Source: Gardnerella vaginalis
GTDB taxonomy: Bacteria > Actinomycetota > Actinomycetes > Actinomycetales > Bifidobacteriaceae
Reading direction: 5' to 3'
Assembly (NCBI RefSeq): GCF_001563665.1
Contig: NZ_KQ961865.1
Coordinates: 5,718 to 13,429 of the forward strand
DNA length: 7,712 nt
Shown here: one piece after another, positions 5,070-7,712 of the stretch
How the letters are laid out: every line of letters starts with the position of its first letter
Position numbering within the stretch: the stretch's first letter is position 1
Notes under the pieces: model-generated
What the model saw: only the letters and a program-made list of their open reading frames with translations
The model's database searches: none
What the model was told of the DNA's origin: nothing
Translations under genes and position numbers: made by a program

Positions 5070-6470
5070 ATGCCTTCTTATAGAGAAAGAGATATTATGA
5101 AAAATATAGTAAGCACAACTGGGAATAAAACTCATAGAGTAGTAGTCTGGATTTTCGGGGTTATAGGTATAATTGCTGTAATTGCAGCCGTTACTATAGG
5201 TATCTTTCATAGGGCTTTATCGACAGAATATACAGTATTTGCTCATTCGGAGAAATTTGAAAATCTTCGGTTGCAGCATGCGGTTGCTGCAATCCCGCTG
5301 CATAACCCTCAGACATCTCTTATTCCCAAGAGTAACGCATTTATGTCAATTGTTTATGAAGATGGCAGTTTTAAGCTGCATAAAGTGAGCAATATAGAAG
5401 GCCAAACGCCAATTTGGAATACTGAGGCGCTTCACTATACAGATTCCCGTGATAGTTATTTCATACCAGTGAACGCTGAAAAACCTACGGTAAACTCTAT
5501 AGAAAAGGTGCAACGTCAGAATTTTGCATTTTCTCTTGCTAATGGCGGTTTTGTTGATTTGTATGACGAAAGCATGATGAAGCCTAGCGATAAAACAACA
5601 TATAAGATTCTTTCTACGACTTCTAAAGGTGAGAGTAAGCAGCGACCAATACAATTTTCAGAGAGCCTATTTATTAAAACTTGTTCTACCTGTGGCAATC
5701 AAGCGTATGCAATTGCTCAAACAGACAAGCATGAAGTTGTATTGTATCGCATGGTCAATGAAGCAAATGTTGGCCTAAATGAGGTATCGCGGCACCATGA
5801 AAAAGACATGGTGGGTGAGCAATTATATCAAGGACAAAATGAATCTACAGGAGTAATTGATGCTGCTTATAGCCCACGATGCAACAATGGTGTGATTACT
5901 TTCTTATATTCGTATGGTCCATCGTCTGCTCGCACAAAGGATATGGCAGTAGAACACAGCGATTCTGCTGATGATGTTAAAATTATTAAGGAACATTTTC
6001 TTGTGCGATGGGATGTGAAAACTGGTAAAATAACAACAATTCCATTGAAGAACAGCAAAGGTCAAGTGTTGTATGGTCCGACCACGGTCTATTATGAGAT
6101 TGCTGGCTACATAAACGCACAGGCATACGATGAAAAGCTTCTTCATATTGTTGATACCGAGAATGGACGAGTGTTTACTCTTGATGCGCAAACAGGTGTT
6201 CTTCGCCGATTGTTAGATAAAGCTACGCGTCAAGAGTCGTCAGCGGGCGTCAACTATCGTTTGCTGGTAGGAAACCATGAAATAGTTCGTATACCATCGA
6301 TTACCGATACCTCTGATTTGAAAGATTTTGTTATCGAACGATTTGATAGGAAGACTGGAAAATTATTGAAAAAAATAAAAGTTAATAAAGATTTTCTCTA
6401 TTTGACAGATCAGAAAAATACGGATTTATATCCGGGAATTCCAGCTGTGAATCCAAAATGGTTGCAATGA
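5070..6470 (+). CDS. Membrane-anchored protein with a large, possibly beta-propeller, outer domain
   Basis: This 466-residue protein of unknown function has a short basic cytoplasmic N-terminus and one hydrophobic segment at about residues 24-46 (VVVWIFGVIGIIAVIAAVTI). About 420 residues then lie on the outer side. The rest is rich in beta-type segments, with recurring D-x-x-TGK-like turns: VRWDVKTGKI (about 312-321), TLDAQTGVLRRL (370-381) and ERFDRKTGKLLKKI (423-436). These are typical of PQQ/WD-like propeller blades, so a propeller or similar repeat fold is suggested but not proven. A CSTCG pair of cysteines (205-208) stands out. No lipobox or LPxTG sorting signal is visible. Alternative starts are a GTG at 5061 and an ATG at 5097; AAAGGTG favours 5070. 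It stands alone, closed by a hairpin at 6486-6528. Confidence 0.85.
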   Translation: MPSYRERDIMKNIVSTTGNKTHRVVVWIFGVIGIIAVIAAVTIGIFHRALSTEYTVFAHSEKFENLRLQHAVAAIPLHNPQTSLIPKSNAFMSIVYEDGSFKLHKVSNIEGQTPIWNTEALHYTDSRDSYFIPVNAEKPTVNSIEKVQRQNFAFSLANGGFVDLYDESMMKPSDKTTYKILSTTSKGESKQRPIQFSESLFIKTCSTCGNQAYAIAQTDKHEVVLYRMVNEANVGLNEVSRHHEKDMVGEQLYQGQNESTGVIDAAYSPRCNNGVITFLYSYGPSSARTKDMAVEHSDSADDVKIIKEHFLVRWDVKTGKITTIPLKNSKGQVLYGPTTVYYEIAGYINAQAYDEKLLHIVDTENGRVFTLDAQTGVLRRLLDKATRQESSAGVNYRLLVGNHEIVRIPSITDTSDLKDFVIERFDRKTGKLLKKIKVNKDFLYLTDQKNTDLYPGIPAVNPKWLQ

Positions 6471-6485
6471 TCAGCAATTGACGTA

Positions 6486-6531
6486 TTGGGCTTGATGCTT
6501 GTGAATGATTTTGCAGTGTCAAGCCCGATTT
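6486..6531 (+). terminator. Intrinsic terminator of the membrane protein gene
   Basis: GGGCTTGA (6488-6495) pairs with TCAAGCCC (6519-6526). One wobble and one further pair extend it to 6486/6528, and TTTATT follows (about 6529-6534). It starts about 16 bases after the stop and overlaps the end of the minus-strand transposase relic. Confidence 0.65.
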
Positions 6532-6740
6532 ATTCTGTCGTGCGTGTAGGGGAAACTCACGTAGGAATATTTATCTTGAGTTTTATTAGATAAAAGCCAA
6601 TTTAAACTAACTGTTAAATCGCTTGATTGTTTATCGTATGTTCTACTTTTAGAAGCCCCACAGTTAGGACAACGGTATCTAGTAGTACCAGCATTAGTGT
6701 GACCATTCTTGCTCATTTTATGATGACAGTTATTACATAA
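6519..6740 (-). pseudogene. N-terminal remnant of an IS1249/IS256-like transposase
   Basis: On the minus strand, the frame from 6740 reads LCNNCHHKMSKNGHTNAG, continues TTRYRCPNCGASKSRTYD and then LNWLLSNKTQ. This is the zinc-ribbon start of IS1249-type transposases (C-x2-C, KNG-x-T-x-AG-x2-R-x2-C-x2-C-GAS), with both cysteine pairs intact. Full-length relatives are several hundred residues; here similarity stops about 55 codons in and the frame ends at 6519 inside a host terminator. An ATG exists at 6716, but it would exclude the first cysteine pair. The likely original start, at about 6740, now reads TTA. It lacks all catalytic acidic residues, so it cannot transpose. Confidence 0.75.
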
Positions 6741-6820
6741 TGGGTTATTTATACAAATGAAGAATAACCCACATTCGATATGTTATGAGCCTTACTGCCG
6801 TAATAGTTATGAGTTTATTT

Positions 6821-6837
6821 TTACACACGTTTTGTCC
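6821..6837 (-). mobile_element. Candidate IS end, copy A
   Basis: TTACACACGTTTTGTCC. Read on the minus strand it begins GGACAAAA and leads, after about 80 bp, into the transposase relic, the expected position of the left terminal repeat. The GTGTAA core recalls IS256-family ends. No partner inverted repeat was found on the far side of the relic. Confidence 0.5.
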
Positions 6838-6910
6838 GGGTGTCGAATGTGCAGAAAATAGATTCGATTACCGCAAAACGCTTGTATTGCAATGCATGAG
6901 GCATGATTTC

Positions 6911-6927
6911 TTACACACTTTTTGTCC
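6911..6927 (-). mobile_element. Candidate IS end, copy B
   Basis: TTACACACTTTTTGTCC, identical to the sequence at 6821-6837 except for one base, in the same orientation and exactly 90 bp further along. It adjoins the truncated antitoxin gene that follows, so this may be the outer boundary of the inserted DNA. Confidence 0.5.
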
Positions 6928-6941
6928 TATAATCCTTATTT

Positions 6942-7113
6942 TTACGTGGGCAATCTTCAAAAATCATAACTAAGTTATCAGATAATGATGAAGCTGCTTT
7001 TGTCCTTAAAAACGGAAAACCAAAAGCCATACTCATTTCAAAAAGAAAGATATGACCGATTAGTCCGTGCGGGAGCGTTCACTGTAATTGGTAGAAATAA
7101 ATTAGCTAATTAA
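6942..7113 (+). pseudogene. Truncated, frameshifted Phd/YefM antitoxin gene
   Basis: Frame 6942-7043 encodes LRGQSSKIITKL, then SDNDEAAFVLKNGKPKAILI and SK, the body of a Phd/YefM antitoxin (LR...F.KI, then a strand-turn-strand KNGKP..I). One extra A in the A-run at 7041-7044 shifts the frame. After it, bases 7045-7110 continue correctly as ERYDRLVRAGAF and a short tail, to TAA at 7111-7113. Left uncorrected, the frame stops at TGA (7053-7055). No start codon is present: a stop lies at 6930-6932, next to the candidate IS end at 6911-6927, so the first codons were lost, probably to the insertion. No toxin gene follows. This is a different antitoxin from the YefM-type one at 4159-4431. Confidence 0.8.
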
Positions 7114-7127
7114 GTTGAATTTGTATC

Positions 7128-7156
7128 TTGATAAAAATGATATAACATGTTAAATT
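7128..7156 (+). promoter_or_regulatory. Possible promoter of the rightmost gene
   Basis: TTGATA (7128-7133) and TAAATT (7151-7156) are spaced by 17 bp. If used, transcription would start near 7163 and leave a leader of about 185 nt. That leader contains the palindrome CTTAACGTTAAG (7226-7237) and a small stem, TACACT-ACGAG-AGTGTA, at about 7290-7308. In DNA this rich in A+T, such boxes occur by chance. Confidence 0.3.
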
Positions 7157-7347
7157 AATATTATTATAGTAAACTTGTTTAGTCAGTGAATGAATCATTT
7201 AGAGAACGAAGATATAACAGATTATCTTAACGTTAAGCTACGAAATATTTAGAATTCAATCTTTATGAGTGCTTAACTAGGATAACATTCTACACTACGA
7301 GAGTGTACAACAAATTAAGAATATAGAATTCTAGGAGGTGTAATGTT

Positions 7348-7712
7348 ATGTCTAAGAAAAAAGTGTATATTTCGTTAGGAATTGTATTTTTATTGGTTCT
7401 ATTTGTATCTACTGGAATTTTTAGTATTGGAAATAATCAAGCATCAAAGAATAGTGGGAATATAGCTCATAAACTGATGCCTGTAAATGTGGCTTATGAT
7501 GAAACATTAGATGATATAAAGGGAGCCATGAATAAGTTGAGGGTGGAAATAGAAACTGAGACGAAGACTAATCCACAAGTGGCTATTCAGGCACATCCAG
7601 GAAAGTTCATTAGGAGTTCGAAAAACTATCAAAGAATATTGAAGCTAGGATTGAAGGCAATTAAACCTCTTTACGATACTATTTATGATAGTAGAGATGC
7701 TGGATGCTATGA
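7348..7712 (+). CDS. Membrane-anchored hypothetical protein, 3' end cut by the window edge
   Basis: At least 121 codons are open to the right edge. AGGAGGTG (7333-7340) lies 7 nt before the ATG at 7348; an in-frame or competing ATG at 7343 would be too close to it. The N-terminus is a basic tip (MSKKK) and a hydrophobic segment at about residues 6-27 (YISLGIVFLLVLFVSTGIFSI) with no lipobox cysteine, so it is a signal-anchor or uncleaved signal. The outer part includes a helical segment with alternating charges (51-73) and NPQVAIQAHPGKFIRSSKNY (75-94), then LKLGLKAIKPLYDTIYDS (98-115). That N-P-x(4)-I...Y-x-x-I-x-x-LG-x-x-A pattern is seen in uncharacterised secreted proteins of Gram-positive bacteria. 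Function unknown. Confidence 0.8.
   Translation, partial: MSKKKVYISLGIVFLLVLFVSTGIFSIGNNQASKNSGNIAHKLMPVNVAYDETLDDIKGAMNKLRVEIETETKTNPQVAIQAHPGKFIRSSKNYQRILKLGLKAIKPLYDTIYDSRDAGCY

Noticed and set aside
5346..6191. Several minus-strand open frames opposite the membrane protein gene
   Set aside because: They overlap each other, have no ribosome sites, and lie within a long gene with coherent protein features on the plus strand.
6785..6973. Open frame on the plus strand in which FLHTFCP appears twice
   Set aside because: The repeated peptide is only the translation of the two 17-nt candidate IS ends. There is no ribosome site, and the frame crosses the IS relic and the start of the antitoxin relic.

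Overview
The window is A+T-rich and packed with accessory DNA: a restriction-modification pair, two intact toxin-antitoxin (TA) operons, decayed pieces of at least two further TA genes, an insertion-sequence remnant, two fragments of a housekeeping gene, and two membrane-anchored proteins of unknown role. Strong AGGAGG-type ribosome sites, GTG starts, the IS1249/IS256-like transposase relic and the style of the TA and polyphosphate kinase proteins would fit a low-GC member of the Bifidobacteriaceae such as Gardnerella. This is inference from composition and protein style; a low-GC Firmicute cannot be excluded. The polyphosphate kinase (ppk) fragment is visibly richer in G+C than its surroundings, as expected for host sequence embedded in acquired DNA.

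Layout. 1-159: open frame cut by the left edge, possibly the tail of a membrane protein. 225-360: a cluster of inverted repeats leading into an extended -10 promoter. 411-2092: a two-gene operon with a PD-(D/E)XK-type restriction endonuclease followed by an overlapping beta-class DNA methyltransferase, closed by a 13-bp hairpin. 2154-2234: a short decayed copy of the 3' part of ppk. 2302-2936 (minus strand): RelE/ParE-type toxin with DinJ/RelB antitoxin. 3268-3600: unrecognised 110-residue acidic protein. 3703-3780 (minus): relic of a second RelE/ParE toxin with an in-frame stop. 3861-4431 (minus): a second TA pair, ParE/RelE-type toxin with Phd/YefM antitoxin. 4501-4716: a longer C-terminal fragment of ppk with its own strong terminator.

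5070-6470: a 466-residue protein with one N-terminal membrane anchor and a large beta-rich outer domain; its likely promoter has a nine-T tract in the spacer. 6519-6927: remnant of an IS1249/IS256-like element, meaning the start of its transposase and two near-identical 17-nt candidate ends 90 bp apart. 6942-7113: a frameshifted, N-terminally truncated Phd/YefM antitoxin gene abutting those ends. 7348 to the right edge: the start of another membrane-anchored protein.

How it fits together: the first two thirds looks like an island of selfish addiction modules (one R-M operon, two TA operons, TA relics) laid down beside the 3' end of ppk. A hairpin plus ppk-end arrangement occurs twice. At 2102-2234 the two lie next to each other; at 3806-4716 they are separated by the YefM/ParE operon. 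This suggests duplication of the site followed by gain or loss of a TA module. No CRISPR array, tRNA, rRNA or integrase was seen. The restriction enzyme, the 110-residue protein and both membrane-anchored proteins are the least explained items.
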